In this document: positions 18,529 to 27,452 of the stretch, piece by piece
Numbering within the stretch: the stretch's first letter is position 1
Layout of the letters: each line of letters opens with the position of its first letter
Source of the DNA: Rhizobium sp. RM
GTDB taxonomy: Bacteria; Pseudomonadota; Alphaproteobacteria; Rhizobiales; Rhizobiaceae
Length of the DNA stretch: 64,000 nucleotides
Direction of reading: 5' to 3'
Assembly: GCF_013390595.1 (NCBI RefSeq)
Contig: NZ_JACAWV010000016.1
Coordinates: forward strand, 1 to 64,000
Notes under the pieces: model-generated
Seen by the model: the letters and a program-made list of their open reading frames with translations, nothing else
Databases searched by the model: none
Told to the model about the DNA's origin: nothing
Made by a program: the position numbers and the translations under genes

Positions 18529-18892
18529 GGCAAGGGAACGGGCAAAGGACCCGTTCAGTTGCGTAAACGAGCTTATGGAGGTACTCTGACGCCAACAAAG
18601 ATTTCTGAAAGATTCGTTTCCAGACAGACGGGCTGTGGGTTGAATACACAGCCAAATGGCTTCCTATTGTTAATGCGATGTAAAGAAAGTTAAGTGCGAT
18701 TTCGCTTTCGTTCTGGATTTTCCATAAGAAGTTTCAATAACTTGAAATCTGCTCTTTTTTGTCGATGCACAGCCTATCGGATGCTTGTGATACAGATCAC
18801 AGAGATAACGCAGCTGGTTTGCTGAACGGTAACGATGAAACCTAAAACCGAATTGCGCGTTTCTGTCCAGTGTTGCCAACGGAACAGAATTG
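18529..18892. other. Gap downstream of repC with a CRP-like site
   Basis: These 364 bp contain no convincing gene. The middle is AT-rich, and a consensus CRP/FNR-type palindrome is present at 18786-18801. I saw no parS copy on this side of the cassette. Confidence 0.5.
18786..18801. promoter_or_regulatory. CRP/FNR-family binding-site-like palindrome
   Basis: TGTGATACAGATCACA has perfect TGTGA and TCACA half-sites with 6-bp spacing, the canonical CRP arrangement. It is 92 bp upstream of the small gene at 18893. Rhizobia have several CRP/FNR-family regulators, so which protein binds is open. Confidence 0.5.
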
Positions 18893-19075
18893 ATGACCTT
18901 TCCCGACGATATGGAACTGGCAGTCGCGCTTTACATGGCGGAGACCGCTTCACCGCGATCGCAGGCCATTGAACGTCTTTTGAGAGAAATGCTGGGCAGG
19001 ACGAGTTACCTGACAGCGAAAGCGGAGAGCCTCATCTCGCTGGTGCCAGAAGTGCAAAACGCACATTCCCGTTGA
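18893..19075 (+). CDS. Small hypothetical protein (60 aa)
   Basis: A 60-codon frame with ATG at 18893 and a GGAAC-type ribosome site. The product is acidic at the start (FPDDMELAVALYMAE) and looks like two short amphipathic helices, with no Cys and no membrane segment. I recognise no family. The composition (balanced, helical) and the upstream CRP-like site make it plausible as a real gene, but no homology has been checked. Confidence 0.45.
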   Translation: MTFPDDMELAVALYMAETASPRSQAIERLLREMLGRTSYLTAKAESLISLVPEVQNAHSR

Positions 19076-19227
19076 ACTGCCTCCCGTTAATCTGGGACGG
19101 TGGCGGAAGGTCGATAGACATATGCGAACCGGCTTAGTGCACGTGTTGTTTTCAATGGTCGATCTTGAATAAGATCTCTGCCCGCTTTTTTCGTCTCATG
19201 TGAATGGCCAATATATATGGGGGCAAC

Positions 19228-20433
19228 ATGACCGCCGGGACCGAACCACAGCCGTCCGAAAACAAACGTCTTTCCAAAAGCTGGATCAAACAGGAAGGGC
19301 ATGAAGCGGAAAAGGCGACCTTCCCGGAACTCTTCTTCGATCTGGTTTTCGTTTTTGCATTGATCCAGCTATCGCATGCGCTGGCGGAAGATTTTGGTCC
19401 CACCGCTCTCCTTGAGGCAGCCATCCTTATCCTGTCTTTATGGTGGCTCTGGATTCACACGACCTGGATCACCAATCTCCTGAACACGGAAGTCGAGCAG
19501 GTTCGGCTTCTTCTTTTTGTCCTGATGTTTGGCGGCGTCTTGCTGGCCATCGCGCTTCCTGAAGCATTTGCAGAGCAGGGCCCGGCATTTGCTCTCATTT
19601 ACAGCGCACTACAGATTGGCCGAAGCCTTTTTGCCCTTTACGTTTTCAGGGACGAGGACAGGCAATCCTTTCTTGTCTTCGCACGCGTTACGGTCTGGCT
19701 CGTCATCTCCAGCCTCTTCTGGATTGCCGGTGGTTTCTCAGATCTGACAGGACGGCTTCTTTTCTGGGGCGTCGCACTCGCCATCGAATATGCCGGTCCC
19801 GTCTGCCGTTATGTCGTTCCTGGAATTCCCTCGAGCGATGAGGACAGGCTGCATCTGTCGGGAGAGCATCTCGCAGAACGTTGTGCGCTGTTTGTCATCA
19901 TCTGCCTGGGAGAAACGATCCTGACAACCGGTCGAACGGCGACGTCCTACATGAACTCCGGCATGACGTTCGTGGTCTTCTGTTCTGCGTTCATCAGCAC
20001 GGTGGCCATGTGGTGGATCTATTTTCACCATGGACAGCAAAAGGCATCGAGCAAGGTCGAGCATGCGGATGAGAAGGCCAAGATTGCCCATAACCTCTTC
20101 AACTACGGTCATCTGCCCATTGTGGCAGGCATTATAGTCACTGCGGTGGGTGAGGATTTCAGCCTCTCTCACAGCCACGAGGGTGCGACGCTCCGCGAAG
20201 CGATAGCCATTCTCGGCGGCCCCATCCTGTTTCTCGCTGGCAATATCGGCGTGAAAATCGCTGCCGCATATCAGCGGCCCGTCTCGCATTTCGTCGGGGT
20301 TGCGATCCTATGCCTGCTTCTGCCGCTTGAGGGCCTGCCGCTTTACGTTTTGCAACTGGCAAGCACGGTGGTGCTGTTGATGGTCGCGATCTGGGAATAT
20401 CTGGCGCTGCAGAAAAGTACCGCCAACGCCTGA
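19228..20433 (+). CDS. Low temperature requirement protein A (LtrA) family membrane protein
   Basis: This 401-residue integral membrane protein starts its core with ATFPELFFDLVFVFALIQLSHAL, the hallmark of the LtrA family, and shows about ten hydrophobic segments to the C-terminus. The conserved GEHLAERCALFVIICLGETIL lies near residue 220. Listeria LtrA was named from a cold-sensitivity phenotype; its biochemical role is not established. I preferred the ATG at 19228, preceded by GGGGG, over one at 19204. It is a single gene, convergent with the next one 12 bp away. Confidence 0.87.
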   Translation: MTAGTEPQPSENKRLSKSWIKQEGHEAEKATFPELFFDLVFVFALIQLSHALAEDFGPTALLEAAILILSLWWLWIHTTWITNLLNTEVEQVRLLLFVLMFGGVLLAIALPEAFAEQGPAFALIYSALQIGRSLFALYVFRDEDRQSFLVFARVTVWLVISSLFWIAGGFSDLTGRLLFWGVALAIEYAGPVCRYVVPGIPSSDEDRLHLSGEHLAERCALFVIICLGETILTTGRTATSYMNSGMTFVVFCSAFISTVAMWWIYFHHGQQKASSKVEHADEKAKIAHNLFNYGHLPIVAGIIVTAVGEDFSLSHSHEGATLREAIAILGGPILFLAGNIGVKIAAAYQRPVSHFVGVAILCLLLPLEGLPLYVLQLASTVVLLMVAIWEYLALQKSTANA

Positions 20434-20445
20434 GGTAAATCCAAG

Positions 20446-21957
20446 TCAGACGTGAGCGACGCTGCGTGACCGTTCCTGCCAGAGATTGAGACTGCGTGCG
20501 AAGGCATCATCGAACGACATGGTCATGTCGTTTACCAGCATCAGGGCAACCGCTGCCGTAGAAATGATGGTCGCTTCAGCTCTTTCATCGCGTGCAGCTC
20601 CCGTCCAGACGGCGCGCCAATATTCGAAGGTCGTGAACATGGTCGGCATTTCCGCAGGCGGCATGTCGCGGCCGGGAATGAAAGCCTCGATATCTTCGCC
20701 TCGCGAGAGGCCAAAAATCCGGGTGCTGCGGAAGGGCGTGAATTGTGCAAAGTCCCGGGTGTTGCCGAGAACTGCGAGGTTATCCATCTTCAGCAGTTTG
20801 GCCGTATCGCGGTGCAGTTCCTGATAGGACGGGCGCGCAACGCCGATGATCACGTTTCGGGCGCGCAACGGGTTGAGCAGATGGACTACAGTGTTCAGGG
20901 GCAGTCGCATCTCCAGCAGCCCATGCAATCCAAGCAGGCTCTGGAACTGTGGCGAGATACCGCCGATGGGAAGATAGGCCAAGCCGTGCGATGCAGTTGC
21001 TTCGGCCGCCTGCGCCAGGGATTGGCAAATCGGAATGCCGCTTGTTTCCGCAGCGATCTCCAGTTTGCCGCTGTTGTCGCCCTGGCCCATGTGTCCGTGC
21101 AGAAGCACACTGTAGCCTGCCATGGCAACCAGGCGGGCAGCATGCAGAAACCACGGTGCGTCCCGGTGCTTGGGTGAAATATAAACGGGCCAGTCCAGAT
21201 CGACCGATCCCGGCGGGTTCTGGCTCCTGTTCATATGCTCCCACATGGCTTCGATGAAACCGGCAAGCTCCGCTGCCGTTCCACCGCGATAATGCATTGT
21301 CGCCAGCAGGGCGCCGATCTGTATGGGATCTGCATCGCCATCGAGGATAATGGAAAGAGCATCCATCGCTTCGGTTTGGCTGAGCGGTCGGCTGTTGCCG
21401 ATGCCCATCGAGGAGGTCGCGATATATTTCGCCAATCGCTGCTGTGGGCCGGCATTGTGACCGATGTTGGCAAGACGGGTGGCAATGTGTTCGGGCGTGG
21501 GCTGCCCCTCAAGCAGAAGGCTGGGGCGCACGGCCAGGGGCGGCGCCTTCATCAGCAACGGTCGCTCCCATCCGGTCGTTTTTGCCGGATTGGCCGGGTC
21601 AGGCCGATCCTTGCTGTAATCGATAAGATTTTCAGCCTCCGCCGCCAGGGAACGAATGCGCAGTCGCATTTCTTCGGCAAAGGGTGTTGGCAGAAGGCCT
21701 TGCCCGGTGCGAAGGAAAAGCTGGTCGTCATATTTTTCGCGAAGCTGCTGCAAAATCCGGCTCATCGAAGAGGTCGGCAGGCCCATGCCAGCCGCCGCAC
21801 GGCTGACACTGCCTTCACGCAGCAGCGCGTCAAACGCGATCAGCAGCTTCAACTGTCCGAGCTTGTCAGGCTTCGCAGCCGCTCCCTCGTCTTCATTTCG
21901 CTTCTTGGTTGCCATTCGTTGATATTTCGCCCCACCGCTGGCTGGCGAAGCCCCCAT
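20446..21957 (-). CDS. LysR-type HTH fused to a TrpD2/YbiB-like glycosyltransferase-family domain
   Basis: This 503-residue protein joins two modules rarely seen together. Residues about 32-100 are a LysR winged helix (AFDALLREGSVSRAAAGMGLPTSSMSRILQQL). Residues about 150-490 resemble anthranilate phosphoribosyltransferase relatives of the TrpD2/YbiB group (QRLAKYIATSSMGIGNSRPLSQTEAMDAL, then HGHMGQGDNSGKLEIAAETSG), but the TrpD phosphoribosyl-pyrophosphate GTGGD loop is not evident. YbiB-type proteins bind nucleic acid rather than make tryptophan. It replaces the usual LysR effector domain and is divergent from a TonB receptor with an Irr box between them. Start at 21957, or possibly 21915. 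Confidence 0.75.
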   Translation of the reverse strand: MGASPASGGAKYQRMATKKRNEDEGAAAKPDKLGQLKLLIAFDALLREGSVSRAAAGMGLPTSSMSRILQQLREKYDDQLFLRTGQGLLPTPFAEEMRLRIRSLAAEAENLIDYSKDRPDPANPAKTTGWERPLLMKAPPLAVRPSLLLEGQPTPEHIATRLANIGHNAGPQQRLAKYIATSSMGIGNSRPLSQTEAMDALSIILDGDADPIQIGALLATMHYRGGTAAELAGFIEAMWEHMNRSQNPPGSVDLDWPVYISPKHRDAPWFLHAARLVAMAGYSVLLHGHMGQGDNSGKLEIAAETSGIPICQSLAQAAEATASHGLAYLPIGGISPQFQSLLGLHGLLEMRLPLNTVVHLLNPLRARNVIIGVARPSYQELHRDTAKLLKMDNLAVLGNTRDFAQFTPFRSTRIFGLSRGEDIEAFIPGRDMPPAEMPTMFTTFEYWRAVWTGAARDERAEATIISTAAVALMLVNDMTMSFDDAFARSLNLWQERSRSVAHV

Positions 21958-21973
21958 TTTGCAATTTCCAGAA

Positions 21974-21990
21974 TTTAGAATTGTTCGAAA
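21974..21990. promoter_or_regulatory. Irr box (iron control element) upstream of the TonB receptor
   Basis: TTTAGAA-TTG-TTCGAAA matches the rhizobial ICE consensus TTTAGAA-N3-TTCTAAA at 13 of 14 positions. It lies 74 bp before the receptor ATG and 16 bp before the divergent fusion gene, so Irr could act on either. Confidence 0.7.
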
Positions 21991-22063
21991 ACAAAGCCGT
22001 TGTGCCTGTCACTGCTCCTAAATAAGTGGGGGTAAATTCTCAAGTTAAATGCGGGGGCATAAC

Positions 22064-24172
22064 ATGGAAGTGAAGCGCTGCAGCCATTTCGGGGCTGGAA
22101 AAGTCACGCGAGCCGTCATCACTGTCGGCATGGCGGGCACTGCGTTGGGTCTGGCCGTTCCGGCTTTCGCCCAGCAGGCAACCGAAAACAACACCGTGCT
22201 CCAGCAGATCGTCGTAACGGCTGCGGGTTTCGAACAGAACGTCAAGGACGCGCCTGCCAGCATTACGGTGGTGACGCGCGAAGATCTGGAGAAGGGATCT
22301 TACCGTGATCTGACCGATGCGCTGCGCGAGGTGCAGGGCGTGGCCGTCACCGGCATCGCCAATGAAAAAGACATTTTCATTCGCGGCCTGCCAGGTGCCT
22401 ACACGCTGATCCTGGTGGATGGAAGACGCCAAAGCACGCGTGATGCCCGTACCAACGGCAATTCCGGTTTCGAGCAGAGCTTCATACCGCCGGTCTCGGC
22501 TATCGAGCGTATCGAGGTCGTTCGCGGCCCGATGTCTTCACTTTACGGTTCGGATGCCATGGGCGGCGTCATCAACATCATCACCCGCAAGGTTGGTGAT
22601 GTCTGGTCCGGCTCCGTGACGACCGAAGGAACGGCACAGCAGCATTCACGCTTCGGCAATAGCGGTCAGGTTTCCTGGTATGCAAACGGGCCGATCCTCA
22701 AGGACGTGCTCGGCCTGCAAGTCTGGGGTCGCGGTTTCAAACGCAGTGAGGATCGTATCCTGAACGGCACGACGGGTGCCAAGGAGTTTGATTTCAACGG
22801 CCGGCTGACGTTGACACCGAATGAAGACCACGACATTTACCTCGAAGCTGGCAAGACGCGTCTGCGTCGCGACGCAGAGCCGGGGGAATCCCTTGCCGCG
22901 ACGGATGCGAACAGCACCTACAACATCAACACGCGTGACCATTGGTCGTTGTCGCACACCGGCCGGTGGGGCCCAACCACCTCGGAATTCTCGATCCAGC
23001 AGGAATGGGCCGAACGCACCAATTTCACGCGCAATGTCCGAACCGGCCGGGTTACCGAAAACCCGCGCTCTCCGGAAATCCGCAATACCGTTATCGACGG
23101 CAAGTTCACAACGCCGTTTGAACTGTTTGGCGGTCACACGCTGGTCACTGGCGGACAATATTTCGAAGCGCAGCTCACCGACCAGAATCCAGGTCGCCGT
23201 TCGGGTCTGGATGAAACATTTTCCGCGACGCAATGGGCGCTTTTCGTCGAGGACGAATGGCGCATCATTGACAGCTTTGCCCTGACTGGCGGTTTGCGCC
23301 TTGATAACCACGAAAAATACGGCAACCATTTCAGCCCGCGTATTTACGGTGTCTGGAGCGCGACCCAGGATCTGACCATCAAGGGTGGTGTTTCCACCGG
23401 CTTCCGTGCACCCGAAATCCGCCAGGTAGCGCCCGGTTACGCCTACACCACGGGCGGCGGCGGCTGCACCTATGGCCCGACCGGAACTTGCGGCGTCATC
23501 ATTGGCGATCCCAATCTGGAAGCGGAAAAGAGCACGAGCTACGAGCTGGCAGCGCTCTGGGACAACGGCGATGTGGCGCTCGGTGCGACCTATTTCTACA
23601 CAGACTTCAAGGACAAGATTTCCAATGCCCTGGTGCTCGATTCCAGCGGCAATCCGGTGCGCTGGAGCGAAGATCCGAACTACCGCCTCTGGTACAACTA
23701 CAACATCGATGATGCGGTGATTCAGGGTGTCGAGTTGACCGCGACCTGGTATGCGACACCGGAACTGACCTTCCGTGGCAGCTACACCTACACGCATTCG
23801 GAACAGAAGACCGGTGACTATGAAGGTCTGCCGCTGGCCCGTACGCCTGAGCATATGGCCAACCTCAGAGGCGACTGGGTAACGCCGATCGACGGACTAG
23901 AAGCATGGGCATCGATCAACTACCATGGATCGGAGATCAACGCGGGGCCGCGTATCGGCACCAATGGCACGGCCGTCACGATCAACGGCAAGTCGGCGCG
24001 TAAATACGACGCCTACACCACCCTCGATATCGGCGCGAAATATGCCGTGGCTGAAAACGTCGATTTCAATGCGGCGATCTACAACGTCTTCGACAAGGAT
24101 GTCGGCACCGACGATTTCAACACCGTCATGGAAGGTCGTCGCTTCTGGGTCAGCATGACCGCCCGGTTCTAA
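22064..24172 (+). CDS. TonB-dependent outer membrane siderophore-type receptor
   Basis: This 702-residue outer-membrane receptor has a signal peptide ending at VPAFAQ (about residue 37), a TonB-box-like IVVTAAG, a plug domain (about 50-165 with IRGLPGAYTLILVDGRR and YGSDAMGGVINIITR) and a beta barrel ending in aromatic WVSMTARF. The plug sequence is of the FepA/CirA/BfeA catecholate class, though substrate cannot be fixed by eye. FRAPEIRQ and DPNLEAEKSTSYE are the usual FRAP/NPNL boxes. Start ATG 22064 has a GGGGG ribosome site. An Irr box upstream supports iron control. No ABC importer genes adjoin it. Confidence 0.9.
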   Translation: MEVKRCSHFGAGKVTRAVITVGMAGTALGLAVPAFAQQATENNTVLQQIVVTAAGFEQNVKDAPASITVVTREDLEKGSYRDLTDALREVQGVAVTGIANEKDIFIRGLPGAYTLILVDGRRQSTRDARTNGNSGFEQSFIPPVSAIERIEVVRGPMSSLYGSDAMGGVINIITRKVGDVWSGSVTTEGTAQQHSRFGNSGQVSWYANGPILKDVLGLQVWGRGFKRSEDRILNGTTGAKEFDFNGRLTLTPNEDHDIYLEAGKTRLRRDAEPGESLAATDANSTYNINTRDHWSLSHTGRWGPTTSEFSIQQEWAERTNFTRNVRTGRVTENPRSPEIRNTVIDGKFTTPFELFGGHTLVTGGQYFEAQLTDQNPGRRSGLDETFSATQWALFVEDEWRIIDSFALTGGLRLDNHEKYGNHFSPRIYGVWSATQDLTIKGGVSTGFRAPEIRQVAPGYAYTTGGGGCTYGPTGTCGVIIGDPNLEAEKSTSYELAALWDNGDVALGATYFYTDFKDKISNALVLDSSGNPVRWSEDPNYRLWYNYNIDDAVIQGVELTATWYATPELTFRGSYTYTHSEQKTGDYEGLPLARTPEHMANLRGDWVTPIDGLEAWASINYHGSEINAGPRIGTNGTAVTINGKSARKYDAYTTLDIGAKYAVAENVDFNAAIYNVFDKDVGTDDFNTVMEGRRFWVSMTARF

Positions 24173-24200
24173 TAGGCTGTACAGAGGAAAAGAGATCGAG

Positions 24201-24224
24201 GAGGCGCCGCAAGACGCCTCTTTT
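24201..24224 (+). terminator. Rho-independent terminator of the TonB receptor gene
   Basis: GAGGCG (24201-24206) pairs with CGCCTC (24215-24220), followed by TTTTATATT, 28 bp past the receptor stop. The T-run overlaps the last bases of the convergent LysR gene. Confidence 0.75.
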
Positions 24225-25206
24225 ATATTGAGGAATCGTCTTCTACCCTCGAACGAGGCTGGCGCTGTCTCAGGATGGTGCGTGCGGAGGTGAGGGGCTC
24301 ATGCGGCATATCGCTTTCGATCGTTGCAAACAGCCAGTCGATGAAGGCCTGGACGATCGGTGCTGCACGTTTGTCTGAGCGGCATGCCACGTAAAGCGCA
24401 TGGTTTGCGGGCACTGCGAGATCGAAAGGTGCGACGAGTTCGCCTTTTGCAATGAGGTCGCCCGCCGTGATCGAGTCACCGAGGGCGACACCCTGATTGT
24501 GCAACACGGCCTCCGTTGCAAGACGGGCATCTCCCATGAAGTGCTGGCGGCCACGAGGCAGATCGCGGGCGTCGGCCGCTGCGAGCCAGGTATTCCATTC
24601 ACGACCATCGTCACAATGGAGTAGCACGTGGTCCTGCAGATCGCGGATGGAACGCAACGGCTGCATGTTGAGAAGTGTGGGGCCGGCAACGGGAAAAAGC
24701 GAAAAGCGGCTCCATAGGCGCGTCCAGCAGTCCCCCCAGTTACCGTCGCCATAAAGGATCGAGACGTCGACATCCGGGGAAAAGGGCGACGCTGCATCGT
24801 TCGATGCAATCAACCGCAGGGTCACACCGGGGAACTGTTCGGTAAACCGGTCCATGCGCGGTATCAGCCAGAAGGACAGGAGTGCCGCCACACATGTCAC
24901 AGTCAGCTCGCCGCTGGTTGCCGGCCTTGTCATCGCCGCCGTTGCCGCCGCTATCCCGTCAAACGCGCTGGTCACAGCCGGCAGAAGCAGCGCGCCTTGT
25001 GGCGTGAGTTTCAGGCGCTTGCCGTTGCGCTCGAACAGAGGCGTATCGAACGACTGTTCCAATGCCCGGATCTGGTGGCTGATCGCGCCGTGCGTCACGT
25101 TCAACTCCCTAGCGGCGGCGGACACCGAGCCTCGCCGGGCAGCGGCTTCGAACGCGCGCAAAGGGTTCAGCGGTGGCAGACGGCTGGGCAAAGGGGTGTA
25201 CTCCAC
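24223..25206 (-). CDS. LysR family transcriptional regulator (GcvA-like)
   Basis: This 327-residue LysR regulator has its winged helix at about residues 12-72 (PLRAFEAAARRGSVSAAARELNVTHGAISHQIRALE), the typical GcvA-subgroup sequence, and a full effector-binding domain after it. The start is a GTG at 25206 with a weak ribosome site. Eight bp upstream of it is a perfect 21-bp palindrome, and the divergent neighbour is an agmatinase-family gene, so it most likely controls that gene and itself. Its C-terminal end is convergent with the TonB receptor gene. Confidence 0.9.
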   Translation of the reverse strand: MEYTPLPSRLPPLNPLRAFEAAARRGSVSAAARELNVTHGAISHQIRALEQSFDTPLFERNGKRLKLTPQGALLLPAVTSAFDGIAAATAAMTRPATSGELTVTCVAALLSFWLIPRMDRFTEQFPGVTLRLIASNDAASPFSPDVDVSILYGDGNWGDCWTRLWSRFSLFPVAGPTLLNMQPLRSIRDLQDHVLLHCDDGREWNTWLAAADARDLPRGRQHFMGDARLATEAVLHNQGVALGDSITAGDLIAKGELVAPFDLAVPANHALYVACRSDKRAAPIVQAFIDWLFATIESDMPHEPLTSARTILRQRQPRSRVEDDSSI

Positions 25207-25213
25207 GGCAATC

Positions 25214-25234
25214 TATGTGAGAATTTCTCACATA
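25214..25234. promoter_or_regulatory. Perfect 21-bp palindrome between LysR and agmatinase-family genes
   Basis: Arms TATGTGAGAA and TTCTCACATA flank a single central T. It contains the LysR-type T-N11-A pattern and is positioned to cover the regulator's own start region and the upstream side of the ureohydrolase promoter, so it is the probable operator. Confidence 0.65.
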
Positions 25235-25389
25235 AAACGCTATAACAATGTCAATTGATTTCCAATCCCAATCGTCCATAGTTGTCGTCAATAAGAATGA
25301 AGGGGAATGAAAAAGCTGCGTGCCGATGTCGGCCGTAGACAGGTGTGCTTTTTGTTTTCGTCACCCCTTTCCAACTCTGTGAGGCAGAT

Positions 25390-26448
25390 ATGGCGTTTGA
25401 CGACAAGAAACTGGAAGAACTGCGTTCGAAGTACGGGCAGGGTCATGGGGGAGATCTGTTTGACCCGGAGTTTCGAAAGGTTGCCGACAAGATTTTCAAT
25501 GAAGGCGGTACGCGCCTTGCACCTTATTCCGGCATCCCGACATTTCTGACGGCCCCACATCTATCCGTCGATGCTGAAACGCCTGATTTCGGCGATCTCC
25601 AGGTGGCCCTGCTCGGTGTGCCGATGGATCTCGGCGTTACCAACCGGCCCGGCTCCCGCTTCGGGCCGCGCGCACTGCGTTCCATCGAACGCATCGGACC
25701 CTATAACCACGTACTTGGTTGCGCTCCCGTTCATGAACTGCGCGTTGCGGATATTGGCGATGTTCCGTTCCGAAGCCGTTATCGTCTGGAATTGAGCCAT
25801 GAGGATATCGAAAAACGCGTCGATCAGATCGTTTCTGCCGGTGTCGTACCGCTCTCCGTCGGAGGAGACCACTCGATCACCCACCCCATTCTTCGCGCCG
25901 TGGGAAAAAATCGCCCTGTCGGCATGATCCATATCGACGCGCACTGCGATACGGGTGGGGCTTACGATCTCACGAAGTTCCATCACGGTGGACCGTTCCG
26001 CAACGCCGTGCTCGATGGCGTGCTCGACCCGACGCGTGTGATCCAGATCGGTATTCGTGGTGCGGCGGAATATCTATGGGAGTTTTCCTACGAGTCCGGC
26101 ATGACGGTGATCCATGCCGAAGAGGTTACCGGGCTTGGCATTCCAGCCATTATCGAGAAGGCGAAAGCGGTGATCGGCGATGGCCCGACCTACCTGTCCT
26201 TTGATATCGACAGCCTGGACCCGGCATTTGCTCCCGGTACCGGCACGCCGGAAATCGGTGGTTTGACCAGCCGCGAGGTGCTGGAACTGATCCGTGGTCT
26301 CAAGGGGATCAATCTGGTTGGTGGCGATGTCGTGGAGGTCGCGCCTCAATATGACGCAACAACCAACACCGCGCATGCCGGGGCGCAGGTTCTGTTTGAA
26401 ATCCTGAGCCTGATGGTCTTTAGCCCATTCGTGAACGGCGAGCGCTAA
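25390..26448 (+). CDS. Agmatinase/arginase-family ureohydrolase
   Basis: This 352-residue enzyme of the ureohydrolase family hydrolyses a guanidino compound to urea and an amine. Binuclear manganese ligands are visible: His161 in GGDHSITHP, Asp183/His185/Asp187 in HIDAHCDTG, and the aspartates of SFDIDSLDPAFAPGTGTPE. Annotated relatives include agmatinase, guanidinobutyrase and guanidinopropionase, and the substrate is not fixed by these motifs. The DAHCD variant and long N-terminus lean slightly toward the guanidino-acid enzymes. ATG 25390 has GTGAGG upstream. It is divergent from a LysR regulator and followed by a strong terminator, so it is a single-gene unit. Confidence 0.87.
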   Translation: MAFDDKKLEELRSKYGQGHGGDLFDPEFRKVADKIFNEGGTRLAPYSGIPTFLTAPHLSVDAETPDFGDLQVALLGVPMDLGVTNRPGSRFGPRALRSIERIGPYNHVLGCAPVHELRVADIGDVPFRSRYRLELSHEDIEKRVDQIVSAGVVPLSVGGDHSITHPILRAVGKNRPVGMIHIDAHCDTGGAYDLTKFHHGGPFRNAVLDGVLDPTRVIQIGIRGAAEYLWEFSYESGMTVIHAEEVTGLGIPAIIEKAKAVIGDGPTYLSFDIDSLDPAFAPGTGTPEIGGLTSREVLELIRGLKGINLVGGDVVEVAPQYDATTNTAHAGAQVLFEILSLMVFSPFVNGER

Positions 26449-26471
26449 GAGAGCACCGGCGGACCGATTGT

Positions 26472-26501
26472 GCCATGCGCTGCTATTGCGTGGCGCATGG
26501 C
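26472..26501 (+). terminator. Rho-independent terminator after the ureohydrolase
   Basis: GCCATGCGC and GCGCATGGC form a perfect 9-bp stem, followed by the T-rich TTCTTTCGTTT, 23 bp after the stop. Confidence 0.7.
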
Positions 26502-26521
26502 TTCTTTCGTTTGGGCCTGCT

Positions 26522-27346
26522 CTATCTTCGGGCGCCGCCAGCCATCGAAATAGACCTGGCGGCAGCCGTTACCAGCGCGGAAAAGCGCTGCTCGGCTTCT
26601 TCCGGCGTATAGCGGCTCCGCGAAACCGCGATGTTGATGGCGCCATAGGGTCGGCCATTGGCATCCAGAACGGGCGCGGCGACCGACAGATCGCCGTAGA
26701 AATACTCTTCAAACGCTGTCGCATAGCCCTGAACCGCTGACTTCTGCAGTTTTTCCCGCAACGCGTCCGGCTGCCAGGTCGTGTGTGGCGTATAGGGGTG
26801 CAGGGGGGATCGATCCAGTATGGCACTGGCCTCGTCGCCTGGCAGCGACGCGAGAATTGCAATGCCCGGCGCAGTACAATAGGCGGGCAGCCGCGTCCCG
26901 GTAATAACGTCGTTGTTCAGGACGTGCCTGCTCATGAAGCGCGACACGAAGACGATATCCGTATCGTCGAGAACGGTAAGATTGACCGTTTCCTCGGTCT
27001 CTTTGCTGAGATGCAGGAGGTATGGCATGCCTCGTTCCACAAGGCTGCTGGCCCGGGTGTAGTGATAGCCAAAATCCAGTGACTTCACCGTCAGTTCGAA
27101 CCGCCTCGTATCGGCATTCTTGCTGAGATAACCGAGCTTTGTCAGCGTGTGTGTAAAGCGCTGCGCCGCACTCATGTCGAGCCCGGCTTCATCGGCGATC
27201 TGAGAAAGGCTGAGGTTTGGGCGCGTGCCATCAAAAGCGCTGAGAACTCTGAATGCCTTTTCGACTGACTGTACCAGCAACGGATCGCGATCTTCGCTGG
27301 ATGCGTCGGTCTCATTCTCCGTCGATTTGCCTGCCTTGCGCGCCAT
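26522..27346 (-). CDS. IclR family transcriptional regulator
   Basis: This 274-residue regulator has an IclR winged helix at about residues 25-85 (SVEKAFRVLSAFDG, LSQIADEAGLDMSAAQRFTHTLTKLGYL) and the IclR effector domain after it. The true start is ATG 27346 with GGTGGGGGC upstream; a frame extending to 27436 would run through the promoter region. It is divergent from the crotonase-ABC-CoA ligase operon, and a 15-bp perfect palindrome lies in the 149-bp gap, so it is the likely pathway-specific regulator of that operon. Confidence 0.9.
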   Translation of the reverse strand: MARKAGKSTENETDASSEDRDPLLVQSVEKAFRVLSAFDGTRPNLSLSQIADEAGLDMSAAQRFTHTLTKLGYLSKNADTRRFELTVKSLDFGYHYTRASSLVERGMPYLLHLSKETEETVNLTVLDDTDIVFVSRFMSRHVLNNDVITGTRLPAYCTAPGIAILASLPGDEASAILDRSPLHPYTPHTTWQPDALREKLQKSAVQGYATAFEEYFYGDLSVAAPVLDANGRPYGAINIAVSRSRYTPEEAEQRFSALVTAAARSISMAGGARR

Positions 27347-27452
27347 TTGCCCCCACCCACGTCTCTTCACGCATAGCGATAGCAGAGTTATCGCGCAGCG
27401 GAAATGTAGCTTGACATAAAAAATATCTGTGAACACACTATGACATATTAGT

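Noticed and set aside
22646..23854. 402-codon - strand frame across the TonB receptor
   Set aside because: The receptor on the + strand has a signal peptide, plug, FRAP/NPNL boxes and an aromatic end; this frame has none and is a shadow.
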